A DNA stretch of 12,376 bases, from contig JBKGZW010000089.1 in assembly GCA_046543225.1 (NCBI GenBank), positions 1 through 12,376 on the forward strand. Reading direction: 5' to 3'. Positions within the stretch are counted from its first letter, which is position 1; each line of letters opens with the position of its first letter. The notes beneath the pieces were generated by a model. It saw only the letters and a list, made by a program, of their open reading frames with translations, was not told where the DNA came from and did not search any database. This DNA is from SKKL01 sp046543225. GTDB taxonomy: Bacteria; Actinomycetota; Acidimicrobiia; Acidimicrobiales; SKKL01. Shown here one piece after another: positions 1-7,567 of the stretch. The translations under genes were made by a program, and so were the position numbers.

Positions 1-447
1 CGGCTCCGCCGGCACGAGACCGAACAGCTCTGCACCGAGCTGGGGCTGGAGCCGGTGGTCGATCCCAGCAACGACGACCCACGCCACCGCCGGAACCGCA
101 TCCGCCACGAGGCCCTCCCACTGCTCGACGACATCGCCCGGCGCGACGTGGCTCCGCTGGTGGCTCGCCAGGCCGAACTGGTGCGCGACGCGGTCGACCA
201 CCTCGATGCCGAGGCGGCAACGCTGGACCCCACCGATGCGCGCGCCCTCGCCTCGGCTCCGGTGGCGCTGGCTCGGGTGGCGATCCGCCGGTGGGTCCGC
301 GACGTCGCGGGACTCGAGCACCCCGTCGACTCCGCAGCGGTCCAGCGAGTCCTCGAGGTCGCCACCGGGGCGGCCAGGGCGGCAGATGTCACCGACGGGT
401 GGCAGGTGAGACGCAGCGACTCGCGGCTGCGACTCGAACACCGCTAG
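1..447 (+). CDS. tilS: tRNA(Ile)-lysidine synthetase TilS, C-terminal part (5' truncated by the window edge)
   Basis: The frame is open from base 1, so the gene starts upstream; 148 codons are visible, ending in TAG at 445-447. TilS uses ATP to attach lysine to C34 of the CAU-anticodon tRNA-Ile, making lysidine so that it reads AUA. What is visible is the conserved segment after the PP-loop ATPase domain: DPSNDD followed by RNRIRHEALPLL (bases 61-126), the D-x-SN...RN-x-IR...LP-x-L signature of TilS. About 110 Arg/Ala-rich residues of a helical tail follow. The N-terminal SGGxDS ATP-binding loop is outside the window. The tail is short, which suits the compact actinobacterial form without the extra C-terminal domains of E. 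coli TilS. hpt begins 12 nt downstream, the usual tilS-hpt-ftsH order. A GTG inside the frame at base 55 is not the real start. The family call is fairly sure from motif plus context. Confidence 0.85.
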   Translation, partial: RLRRHETEQLCTELGLEPVVDPSNDDPRHRRNRIRHEALPLLDDIARRDVAPLVARQAELVRDAVDHLDAEAATLDPTDARALASAPVALARVAIRRWVRDVAGLEHPVDSAAVQRVLEVATGAARAADVTDGWQVRRSDSRLRLEHR

Positions 448-450
448 TGT
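445..450 (+). promoter_or_regulatory. Possible -10 element (TAGTGT) before hpt
   Basis: The hexamer fits the actinobacterial TANNNT consensus and overlaps the tilS stop codon. It ends 9 nt before the hpt ATG, so a transcript would have almost no leader. hpt also lacks a Shine-Dalgarno sequence, which fits leaderless translation. No -35 box is recognisable. It may be chance, since the TAG is also the tilS stop. Confidence 0.25.
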
Positions 451-459
451 CGCTGCTCG

Positions 460-1032
460 ATGGCCCTTGACGACGACTCGCCGGAGGCGGACCCCGACGA
501 TCCCTACATCGGCGAGATCCTCGTCACCGAGGCCCGGCTCCAGGCCAGGATCGCCGAGCTCGGCGCCGCCATCACCGAGGACTACGCTGGTCGCACGCCC
601 CTGCTGGTGGGGGTGCTCAAGGGTGCGTTCATGTTCATGAGCGACCTGGCGCGGGCCATCGACCTGCCGGTCGAGTTCGACTTCATGGCGGTGTCCTCAT
701 ACGGCTCGTCCACCCGCAGCAGCGGGGTGGTGCGCATCGTGAAGGACCTCGACCTCGACCTGTCGGGTCGCGACGTGATCCTGGTCGAGGACATCATCGA
801 CAGCGGCCTCACCCTCAGCTACCTGCGCCGCACACTGGAGGCCCGCAAGCCGGCGAGCCTCGAGGTCTGTTCGCTGCTGGTGCGCGACTCCACCGACCTC
901 GACAAGGTCGATGTCCGCCACGTGGGGTTCGTCATCCCCCAGCAGTTCGTCATCGGCTACGGCCTCGATGCCGCCGAGCGGTTCCGCAACCTGCGCTACA
1001 TCGCGGTCTACGAGGGCCCCATCGATCACTGA
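460..1032 (+). CDS. hpt: Hypoxanthine(-guanine) phosphoribosyltransferase
   Basis: This 190-residue cytosolic enzyme transfers phosphoribose from PRPP to hypoxanthine or guanine, giving IMP or GMP in purine salvage. The type I PRTase signature VILVEDIIDSGLTL lies at residues 106-119; by family analogy the acidic pair E110-D111 binds the ribose and D114 is the catalytic-base aspartate. VGVLKGAF (50-57) is the pyrophosphate-binding loop. SSYGSSTRSSG (79-89) is the flexible loop that closes over the active site. VIGYGLDAAERFRNL (164-178) is the typical HPRT C-terminal motif. Length is normal; an acidic tail of about 15 residues precedes the conserved core. ATG 460 is the first in-frame start after the tilS stop, and no Shine-Dalgarno sequence is visible. 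Its place between tilS and ftsH is the classic bacterial arrangement. Whether it prefers hypoxanthine or guanine cannot be told from sequence. Confidence 0.95.
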   Translation: MALDDDSPEADPDDPYIGEILVTEARLQARIAELGAAITEDYAGRTPLLVGVLKGAFMFMSDLARAIDLPVEFDFMAVSSYGSSTRSSGVVRIVKDLDLDLSGRDVILVEDIIDSGLTLSYLRRTLEARKPASLEVCSLLVRDSTDLDKVDVRHVGFVIPQQFVIGYGLDAAERFRNLRYIAVYEGPIDH

Positions 1033-1075
1033 GCCGGTCCGGCCGCCCGCACCCGTCAGCGGTGGTCGCCGGCAG

Positions 1076-1081
1076 TAGCCT
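1076..1081 (+). promoter_or_regulatory. Probable -10 element (TAGCCT) for ftsH, leaderless geometry
   Basis: The 55-nt gap between hpt and ftsH contains TAGCCT, which matches TANNNT. It ends 6 nt before the ftsH ATG at 1088, so transcription would start at or next to the A of the start codon. ftsH has no Shine-Dalgarno sequence in this gap, which supports leaderless expression, common in actinobacteria. No convincing -35 box is seen 16-19 nt upstream. Confidence 0.45.
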
Positions 1082-1087
1082 CGGACC

Positions 1088-2937
<1,850 letters not shown>

Positions 2938-2938
<1 letters not shown>

Positions 2939-3594
2939 TGCCTGACCGACGGGTGGTCGTGTTCGACCTCGACGGGTGCATCCTCGACTCCACCGAGCCG
3001 ATCCTGTGGTGCCTCAACGAGGCGCTCGGCGAGTTCGGCCTCGATCCGCTCCCGCGCGATCAGCTCGCCCGCCACGTCGGCCCACCGCTGCAGCACACGG
3101 TGGCCACCATCCTCGACGAGCGCGGCGCCCCACTCGATCTGGTCGATCCGCTCGTCGCCGCGTACCGCGACCGCTACCGGACGGTGTCCATCGAGCTGGC
3201 TGCCACCTATCCGGGCATGGCCGAGCTGGTCACCTCGCTCGCCGAGTCCGAACGCCTCGGTGTCTGCACCTCCAAGCCCGCCCGGTGGGCGGTCCCGATC
3301 CTCGAGCACCTGGGCCTGGCCGACGCCTTCGAGCTCATCGCCGGCCCCGGCCTGACCGAGGCCGAGCCCAAGATCGAGACCCTCGGCCGGGCCATCGAGG
3401 CGCTGTCGCCGCTCGACCGGGCCGCGAGCGTCATGGTCGGCGACCGCCACCACGACGTCGAGGCCGCCCGTCACCACGGACTGGTCCCGGTCGGTGTGAC
3501 CTGGGGGTTCGGCAGTCGCAGCGAGCTGGAGGAGGCGGGGGCGAGGGTCGTCGTCGATGCGCCCATCGAGCTCGCCGGTACGCTCGGGCGATGA
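2938..3594 (+). CDS. HAD-superfamily phosphatase (phosphoglycolate phosphatase-like) in the usual folE position
   Basis: This 218-residue cytosolic phosphohydrolase has all four HAD motifs. Motif I is FDLDGCILDS (9-18), with nucleophile D10 and general acid D12. Motif II is CTSKP, with T111. Motif III is K145 in EPKIETLG. Motif IV is VGDRHHD, with D169 and D173. A helical C1-type cap lies between motifs I and II (about 19-90), as in subfamily IA. The stretch GVTWGFGSRSEL (187-198) is typical of Gph/PpaX-like phosphatases. The substrate is not knowable from sequence; phosphoglycolate, pyrophosphate or a nucleotide-like phosphate are all possible. Its ATG overlaps the ftsH stop by one base, and its stop overlaps the folP ATG by four (ATGA). 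In Mycobacterium and Streptomyces folE (GTP cyclohydrolase I) normally sits here, so a role in removing phosphate from dihydroneopterin phosphate is an attractive but unproven inference. Confidence 0.88.
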
Positions 3595-4442
3595 CCGAGC
3601 GCCCCCTCGTCATGGGGATCCTCAACGTGACCCCCGACTCGTTCTCCGACGGGGGCCGCTTCCTCGACCACGCTGCGGCGATCGAGCACGGGATGGCCCT
3701 GATCGCCGAGGGCGCAGACCTGGTCGACATCGGAGGCGAGTCGACCCGACCGGGTGCCGAGGAGGTCGACCGCGACACCGAGCTGGCACGGGTGCAGCCG
3801 GTGGTCGAGGCGCTCGCCCCCCACATCCGGGTCTCGATCGACACCACCAAACCCGACGTCGCCCGGGCGGCGGTGGCTGCGGGGGCAACGCTCATCAACG
3901 ACGTGTCCGGCTCGCTGTCACCGGTCGCCGCCGAGCTCGGCGTCGGGTGGGTGGCCATGCACCGCCGCGGCACGCCCGCCACCATGCAATCGCTCGCCCA
4001 CTACGACGACGTCGTCGCCGAGGTCGCCGCCGAGCTGACCACGATGGCCGAGACGGCGCGTCGCGAGGGTGTTGGGGAGGTCTGGATCGACCCCGGCATC
4101 GGGTTCGCCAAGACCGCCGAGCACAACCTGGCCCTGCTCGCCCATCTCGAGCACCTGTGCGCCATCGGCGTTCCGGTGCTGGTGGGGACCAGCCGCAAGG
4201 CGTTCCTGGGCGCTGCGCTGGCCGATTCCGACCGCGCCGGTTGGGCCCGGGCGCAGCGGGTGGCTCGGAGCGGGGCCGGCCTCGTCGACCCCGGCGTTCC
4301 GGCCGAGGGGCCGGTCCCGGTCGACGACCGGATCGAGGCGAGCGTGGCCACGGTGGCCTGGAGCCTTGCCAAGGGTGCGAGGATGGTACGGGTGCACGAT
4401 GTGCGCCCGGCACGGGATGCGGCCATGGTGGTCGCCGGTTGA
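3591..4442 (+). CDS. folP: Dihydropteroate synthase
   Basis: FolP condenses 6-hydroxymethyl-7,8-dihydropterin diphosphate with p-aminobenzoate to give dihydropteroate; it is the sulfonamide target. The 283-residue TIM-barrel protein starts with the signature MGILNVTPDSFSDGG (8-22), with metal-binding N12. IGGESTRPGA (47-56) is the pABA/diphosphate loop, with T52 and R53. Pterin-pocket residues are D84 (SIDTTKP), N103 (INDVSG), D168 (DPGIGF) and K203 (TSRKAFLG). R267 and H269 (VRVHDV) bind diphosphate. All key residues are intact. An odd feature is the long segment at about residues 208-244 between the SRK strand and the VDDRIEAS helix, roughly 20-30 residues longer than in E. coli FolP. The start is the ATG in the ATGA overlap with the HAD gene; no strong Shine-Dalgarno sequence, so translational coupling is likely. 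A pseudophosphatase-like gene follows after 31 nt. Confidence 0.96.
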   Translation: MTERPLVMGILNVTPDSFSDGGRFLDHAAAIEHGMALIAEGADLVDIGGESTRPGAEEVDRDTELARVQPVVEALAPHIRVSIDTTKPDVARAAVAAGATLINDVSGSLSPVAAELGVGWVAMHRRGTPATMQSLAHYDDVVAEVAAELTTMAETARREGVGEVWIDPGIGFAKTAEHNLALLAHLEHLCAIGVPVLVGTSRKAFLGAALADSDRAGWARAQRVARSGAGLVDPGVPAEGPVPVDDRIEASVATVAWSLAKGARMVRVHDVRPARDAAMVVAG

Positions 4443-4473
4443 GGCCACCCACGACACGGAGACAGCGCACGCG

Positions 4474-4992
4474 ATGGCCATGAAGGGCAAATGGGCACAA
4501 GGCATCACCCCACGGCACTTCTCGTGGATCATCAAGGACAAGCTCGCCATCAGCGAACGACCGGGTGGGTACGGCCACAACCACCGCAAGGTCCGCCGCC
4601 AGGAAGAGATCATCTGGGTCCGTGAGCAGGGCTTCACGAGGGTGGTGTCGCTGATCCCGTCGCCCCACAACCTCCACAACTACGACGAGCTGGGGGTCGA
4701 GTGGGTGCACTGCCCGTTCGCCGCCCACGACGATGCCGCCCGAGTGCTCACGGTGCTCTACCCCCAGATGCGCTCGCTGCTCACCTCCGGCGGCAAGCTG
4801 CTCCTGCACGGCGAAGAGCTCGGGGACCGCGTCTGTGGCGTGGCGGCGGGGTACCTGCTGTGGACCGGCTTGATCAAGACCGGTCCCGACACCATCAACG
4901 CCATCGAGAAGCTCACCGGCCGCCAGCTCGGCCCCGACGGCCGCGAGCTGATCGCGGTGGCGGGTCAGATCCCCGGTCCCGAGCAGACGTGA
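4474..4992 (+). CDS. Dual-specificity-phosphatase-fold protein lacking the catalytic cysteine (putative pseudophosphatase)
   Basis: This 172-residue protein, probably soluble, resembles small atypical dual-specificity phosphatases. HFSWIIKDKLAISERP (15-30) looks like the opening strand and turn. WVREQGFTRVVSLIPSP (48-64) and ELGVEWVHCPFAAHDD (72-87) look like the core strands and the general-acid loop, with D86/D87. LLLHGEELGDRVCGVAAGYLL (109-129) sits where the H-C-x5-R phosphate loop should be. H112 and R119 are at the right spacing, but the nucleophile position is G113 (codon GGC), not Cys. C80 and C121 are not in register to replace it. The fold call is pattern recognition, not a search. 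ATG 4474 is chosen for the GGAGA at 4458-4462, although 11 nt is long spacing; ATG 4480 is a close alternative. The stop overlaps the folB GTG by four bases (GTGA), so the two are tightly coupled. The function is unknown: it may bind a phosphorylated ligand or regulate folate enzymes. Confidence 0.7.
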   Translation: MAMKGKWAQGITPRHFSWIIKDKLAISERPGGYGHNHRKVRRQEEIIWVREQGFTRVVSLIPSPHNLHNYDELGVEWVHCPFAAHDDAARVLTVLYPQMRSLLTSGGKLLLHGEELGDRVCGVAAGYLLWTGLIKTGPDTINAIEKLTGRQLGPDGRELIAVAGQIPGPEQT

Positions 4993-5366
4993 GCGGTCCC
5001 GACGCCGACCGCATCGAGCTGCGGGGCATCCGGGCGGTCGGCATCTGCGGGGCGCTGCCCGAGGAGCGCGAGCGCGCCCAGCCCTTCGAGGTCGATCTCG
5101 ACGTGATGGCCGACCTCTCCGCTGCCGGCGCCTCCGACGATCTGGCCGACACCGTCGACTACGGCGACCTGGCCCAGGTCGTCTCGACCATCGTCGACGA
5201 GAGCCGGTTCGTGCTGCTCGAACGCCTGGCCGAGGCCATCGCCACCGCGGTGCTCGCGGCCCACCACGTTCGTGCGGTCACCGTGACGGTCCGCAAGCTG
5301 CGTCCACCGGTGCCGGTCCATCTCGACACCGCGGGCGTGACCATCACCCGCACCCGGGGTGGGTGA
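4989..5366 (+). CDS. folB: Dihydroneopterin aldolase
   Basis: FolB cleaves 7,8-dihydroneopterin to 6-hydroxymethyl-7,8-dihydropterin and glycolaldehyde, and can epimerise it to dihydromonapterin. The 125-residue product has the normal family length. RIELRGIRAVGICGALPEER (8-27) is the usual N-terminal strand-loop; the following QPFEVDLDV is the typical second strand. DTVDYGDL (54-61) carries the active-site tyrosine Y58. LLERLAEAIA (76-85) carries the substrate-binding glutamate. K103 in TVTVRKLRPPVPV (98-110) is the likely catalytic lysine. The start is the GTG at 4989, which overlaps the upstream TGA (GTGA); no better in-frame start matches the family. folK follows with only 3 nt between. 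The enzyme works as an oligomeric ring in the cytosol. Confidence 0.93.
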   Translation: MSGPDADRIELRGIRAVGICGALPEERERAQPFEVDLDVMADLSAAGASDDLADTVDYGDLAQVVSTIVDESRFVLLERLAEAIATAVLAAHHVRAVTVTVRKLRPPVPVHLDTAGVTITRTRGG

Positions 5367-5369
5367 GCG

Positions 5370-5822
5370 GTGGCCCGGGCACTGCTGGCTCTCGGGTCCA
5401 ACCTCGGCGACCGGCGGGCTCGTCTCCGCGAGGCGGTGGCCGCCGTGCCCGACCTGGTGGCGACCTCGTCGGTGTACGAGACCGCCCCGGTCGGCGGGCC
5501 ACAGGCACAAGGGCCGTACCTCAACATGGTGGTCGAGCTCGACACCGCGCTCGACGCCCGGGACCTGCTCGCGCTGTGCGCCCGCCTCGAGGCTGCCGCC
5601 GAGCGGGTCAGGGCCGAGCGGTGGGGGCCACGGACCCTCGATGTCGACATCGTGTGGATCGACGGGGTCCGGGTCGACGAGCCCGATCTGGCGGTCCCCC
5701 ACCCCCGAATGCTCGAACGACGATTCGTCCAGGTGCCGCTGCTCGAGCTGGCCCCGGACCTGGCCGAGCTGGACTGGCGGGTCGACGAGACCGACGTCGT
5801 CGACCGGGTGGAGGACCTGTGA
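5370..5822 (+). CDS. folK: 6-Hydroxymethyl-7,8-dihydropterin pyrophosphokinase (HPPK)
   Basis: FolK moves pyrophosphate from ATP to 6-hydroxymethyl-7,8-dihydropterin, making the substrate that FolP uses. The 150-residue protein begins with ARALLALGSNLGDR (2-15), the family's opening motif. SSVYETAPVGGPQAQGPYLN (33-52) is the pterin-binding loop. ERWGPRTLDVDIV (83-95) is the HPPK signature, where D91 and D93 coordinate the two magnesium ions. VPHPRMLERRFVQVPLLELAPDL (109-131) completes the ATP site. Nothing essential is missing. The GTG start at 5370 is 3 nt after the folB stop and there is no strong Shine-Dalgarno sequence, so coupled translation from folB is likely. folK ends the folate block; a 90-nt gap with a dyad structure and a possible promoter separates it from the next gene. 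Confidence 0.95.
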   Translation: MARALLALGSNLGDRRARLREAVAAVPDLVATSSVYETAPVGGPQAQGPYLNMVVELDTALDARDLLALCARLEAAAERVRAERWGPRTLDVDIVWIDGVRVDEPDLAVPHPRMLERRFVQVPLLELAPDLAELDWRVDETDVVDRVEDL

Positions 5823-5844
5823 GACCGCCGCCGACCTCGCTCGT

Positions 5845-5888
5845 CGGTGCCGCGGACCGGTAGCGTTCCGCAGGGACGACCGGCACCG
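5845..5888 (+). promoter_or_regulatory. Two-part inverted repeat in the folK-DUF2520 gap
   Basis: CGGTGCCG (5845-5852) is perfectly repeated in reverse complement as CGGCACCG (5881-5888). Inside it, GCGGA (5852-5856) pairs with TCCGC (5867-5871), leaving the loop CCGGTAGCGT. The two stems share base 5852, so the combined RNA form has 7 outer pairs, 5 inner pairs and a bulge on the 3' side. The loop contains the possible -10 hexamer. It could be an operator around a promoter, an RNA leader structure, or a weak terminator for the folate block. No T-run follows. Confidence 0.4.
5861..5866 (+). promoter_or_regulatory. Possible -10 element (TAGCGT) for the DUF2520-panC block
   Basis: TAGCGT matches TANNNT and lies in the largest intergenic gap of the window. 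A start about 7 nt downstream would give a leader of roughly 40 nt containing a good Shine-Dalgarno sequence. No clear -35 box is seen. If real, the pantothenate/NAD genes can be expressed apart from the folate genes. Confidence 0.35.
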
Positions 5889-5902
5889 CAGCGGGCTGGA
5901 TC

Positions 5903-5908
5903 GGAGGA
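5903..5908 (+). promoter_or_regulatory. Ribosome binding site (GGAGGA) that fixes the DUF2520 start
   Basis: GGAGGA ends 4 nt before GTG 5913. It is one of the best Shine-Dalgarno matches in the window and supports this GTG over GTG 5847, which would add 22 residues unlike a Rossmann N-terminus, and over GTG 5922. Confidence 0.75.
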
Positions 5909-5912
5909 CCAC

Positions 5913-6683
5913 GTGGCTACCGTGCGCATCATCGGACCGGGACGGGCGGGCAGTGCGCTCGCGCTCGCCCTCGGTGCGGTGGGGTGGGAGGTCGAACCGC
6001 CGTACCGCCGAGGCGACGATCTGGCCACCGCCGCCATCGGTGTCGACCTGCTCGTGATCGCCACCCCCGACGCCGCGGTGGCCGAGGTGGCCGAGGCGGT
6101 CACCCCCGCCCCGGGAACCGTGGTGGCGCACCTGGCCGGGTCGCTGGGGCTCGACGTCCTCGGGACCCATCCCCACCGCGCGTCGATGCACCCGCTGGTG
6201 ACGATCCCGCGTCCCGACACCGGCGCCCGACGCCTGCGGGAGGGCGCGTGGTTCGCCGTGGCGGCGAACACCGCAGGGGGAGACCGAGTGGTGCGGGGGG
6301 CCGTGGCCGACCTCGGGGGCACGGTGGTCGAGGTGGCCGACGAACACCGCGCCAGCTATCACGCCGCCGCCTGCATCGCCTCCAACCACCTGGTGGCCCT
6401 GCTCGCCCAGGTCGAGCGGGTCGGCGCCGCGGCCGGCGTGCCGCTCGAGGCCTACCTCGACCTCGTTCGGACCACCGTCGACAACGTCGAGGTGATGGGC
6501 CCCCGGGCGGCGCTCACCGGACCCGTGGCCCGAGGCGATCAGGCCACCATCGACCGGCACCTGGCGGCGATCGACCCTGCCGAGCGGCCGGCCTATGAGG
6601 CCATGGCCGCCCGAGCCGGTCGCCTGGTCGCCGGTCGGGACGGTGTCGCCGATGCCAACGGCCGCAGCGGAGGTGGGCGCTGA
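5913..6683 (+). CDS. Rossmann-fold NAD(P)-binding protein with a C-terminal DUF2520 domain
   Basis: The 256-residue product opens with a dinucleotide-binding fold: VRIIGPGRAGSALALAL (4-20) is the Gly-rich turn, and VDLLVIATPDAAV is the fourth-strand region. The second half carries DUF2520 hallmarks: HLAGSLGLDVL, SMHPLVTIP, YHAAACIASNHLVALLAQ and AALTGPVARGDQATIDRHL. The layout resembles 6-phosphogluconate dehydrogenase-type and ketopantoate-reductase-type oxidoreductases. The family is widely found between folK and panC, but its reaction is not established. A dehydrogenase role in pantothenate synthesis, such as 2-dehydropantoate reduction, is a reasonable inference from the neighbouring panC. 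The start is set by a strong Shine-Dalgarno sequence. The stop overlaps the panC ATG by one base. The last 15 or so residues are Gly/Arg-rich and look like linker; the panC ribosome binding site is embedded in their codons. Confidence 0.88.
   Translation: MATVRIIGPGRAGSALALALGAVGWEVEPPYRRGDDLATAAIGVDLLVIATPDAAVAEVAEAVTPAPGTVVAHLAGSLGLDVLGTHPHRASMHPLVTIPRPDTGARRLREGAWFAVAANTAGGDRVVRGAVADLGGTVVEVADEHRASYHAAACIASNHLVALLAQVERVGAAAGVPLEAYLDLVRTTVDNVEVMGPRAALTGPVARGDQATIDRHLAAIDPAERPAYEAMAARAGRLVAGRDGVADANGRSGGGR
6669..6674 (+). promoter_or_regulatory. Ribosome binding site (GGAGGT) for panC
   Basis: GGAGGT ends 8 nt before ATG 6683 and lies within the last codons of the DUF2520 gene. It supports the overlapping TGATG start and independent loading of ribosomes at panC. 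Confidence 0.7.
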
Positions 6684-7567
6684 TGCGCGAGGTCGCGACG
6701 ATCGCCGAGCTGCGAGCGGTGCTCGACGGTGAGCGACACGAGGGACGCAGCATCGGGTTCGTCCCCACCATGGGGTACCTGCACGCCGGGCACCTGTCGC
6801 TGATGGAGCGGGCCACGGCCGAGTGCGACGTCGTGCTGGCCTCGATCTTCGTCAACCCCCTGCAGTTCGCCCCCGACGAGGACCTCGACGCCTATCCGAG
6901 GGATCTCGACTGCGATCGTGAGCGGGCGGCCGCGGCGGGCGTCGGGATCCTGTTCGTGCCCTCGACCGCCGAGATGTATCCACAGCCGGTGGCCACCACC
7001 GTGTCGGTGTCGGGTGTGTCCGAACGGCTCGAGGGCGCCAGCCGGCCCACCCACTTCGCGGGGGTGGCAACGGTGGTCGCCAAGCTGTTCGCCATCTCGG
7101 GGCCGTGCCGCGCCTACTTCGGCGAGAAGGACTATCAGCAGGTGGCGGTGGTGCGCCGCATGGTGTCGGACCTGTCGATGCCGGTCGAGGTGGTGGCCTG
7201 TCCGACCGTGCGCGAGGACGACGGCCTGGCCATGTCGAGCCGCAACGCCTATCTCGGCCCGGCCGAACGCTCGGCGGCGCCGGTGCTGCACCGGGCGCTC
7301 ACAGCAGGGGCCGCGCTGATCGAGGGCGGAACGAGCGATGCAGCCGAGGTGCGGGCGGCCATGGAAGCGGTCGTCGCCGCCGAGCCACTCGTCGAGCTCG
7401 ACTACGTCGAGGTGGCCGACCCTGCATCGCTGGAGCCGGTCGACGTGCTGCAACCCCACGCTGGCCGCCAGGTCCGGCTGCTGGGTGCGATGCGCGTCGG
7501 CGGCACCCGTCTGATCGACAACATCGGCGTCGAGGTCCCCACGGGAGCAGTCCGTGCTGGCCGGTGA
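6683..7567 (+). CDS. panC: Pantothenate synthetase (pantoate-beta-alanine ligase)
   Basis: PanC joins pantoate and beta-alanine using ATP, through a pantoyl-adenylate intermediate, giving pantothenate. The 294-residue protein has the nucleotidyltransferase HIGH-type motif in VPTMGYLHAGH (27-37) and FVNPLQFAPDEDL (56-68), where Q61 contacts pantoate. YFGEKDYQQ (145-153) contains K149, D150 and Q152. MSSRNAYL (184-191) is the KMSKS-like loop. All are intact and the length is typical. The C-terminal dimerisation domain (about 190-285) is present. It starts in a TGATG overlap with a good ribosome binding site. panD, which makes the beta-alanine and often follows panC in actinobacteria, is not in this window; nadB overlaps the panC end by 14 nt instead. 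panB is not here either. Confidence 0.96.
   Translation: MREVATIAELRAVLDGERHEGRSIGFVPTMGYLHAGHLSLMERATAECDVVLASIFVNPLQFAPDEDLDAYPRDLDCDRERAAAAGVGILFVPSTAEMYPQPVATTVSVSGVSERLEGASRPTHFAGVATVVAKLFAISGPCRAYFGEKDYQQVAVVRRMVSDLSMPVEVVACPTVREDDGLAMSSRNAYLGPAERSAAPVLHRALTAGAALIEGGTSDAAEVRAAMEAVVAAEPLVELDYVEVADPASLEPVDVLQPHAGRQVRLLGAMRVGGTRLIDNIGVEVPTGAVRAGR
7543..7547 (+). promoter_or_regulatory. Ribosome binding site (GGGAG) for nadB
   Basis: GGGAG ends 6 nt before GTG 7554 and lies inside the end of panC. It supports a nadB start 14 nt before the panC stop. Confidence 0.55.

Noticed and set aside
750..764. Short tandem GACCTC repeats in hpt (and similar near 11480 in lysS)
   Set aside because: They encode Asp-Leu repeats inside conserved proteins and are explained by codon use.
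1033..1073. GCCGG/CCGGC inverted repeat in the hpt-ftsH gap as a terminator
   Set aside because: Only five pairs with a 31-base loop and no T-run; too weak in GC-rich sequence.
3557..4483. 308-codon plus-strand frame across folP in another frame
   Set aside because: Arg/Gly/Pro-rich out-of-frame translation of folP; no domain motifs.
4707..4718. VHC at residues 78-80 of the DSP-like protein as an alternative catalytic HC motif
   Set aside because: No Arg lies at +6, and the position matches the strand before the general-acid loop, not the phosphate loop.
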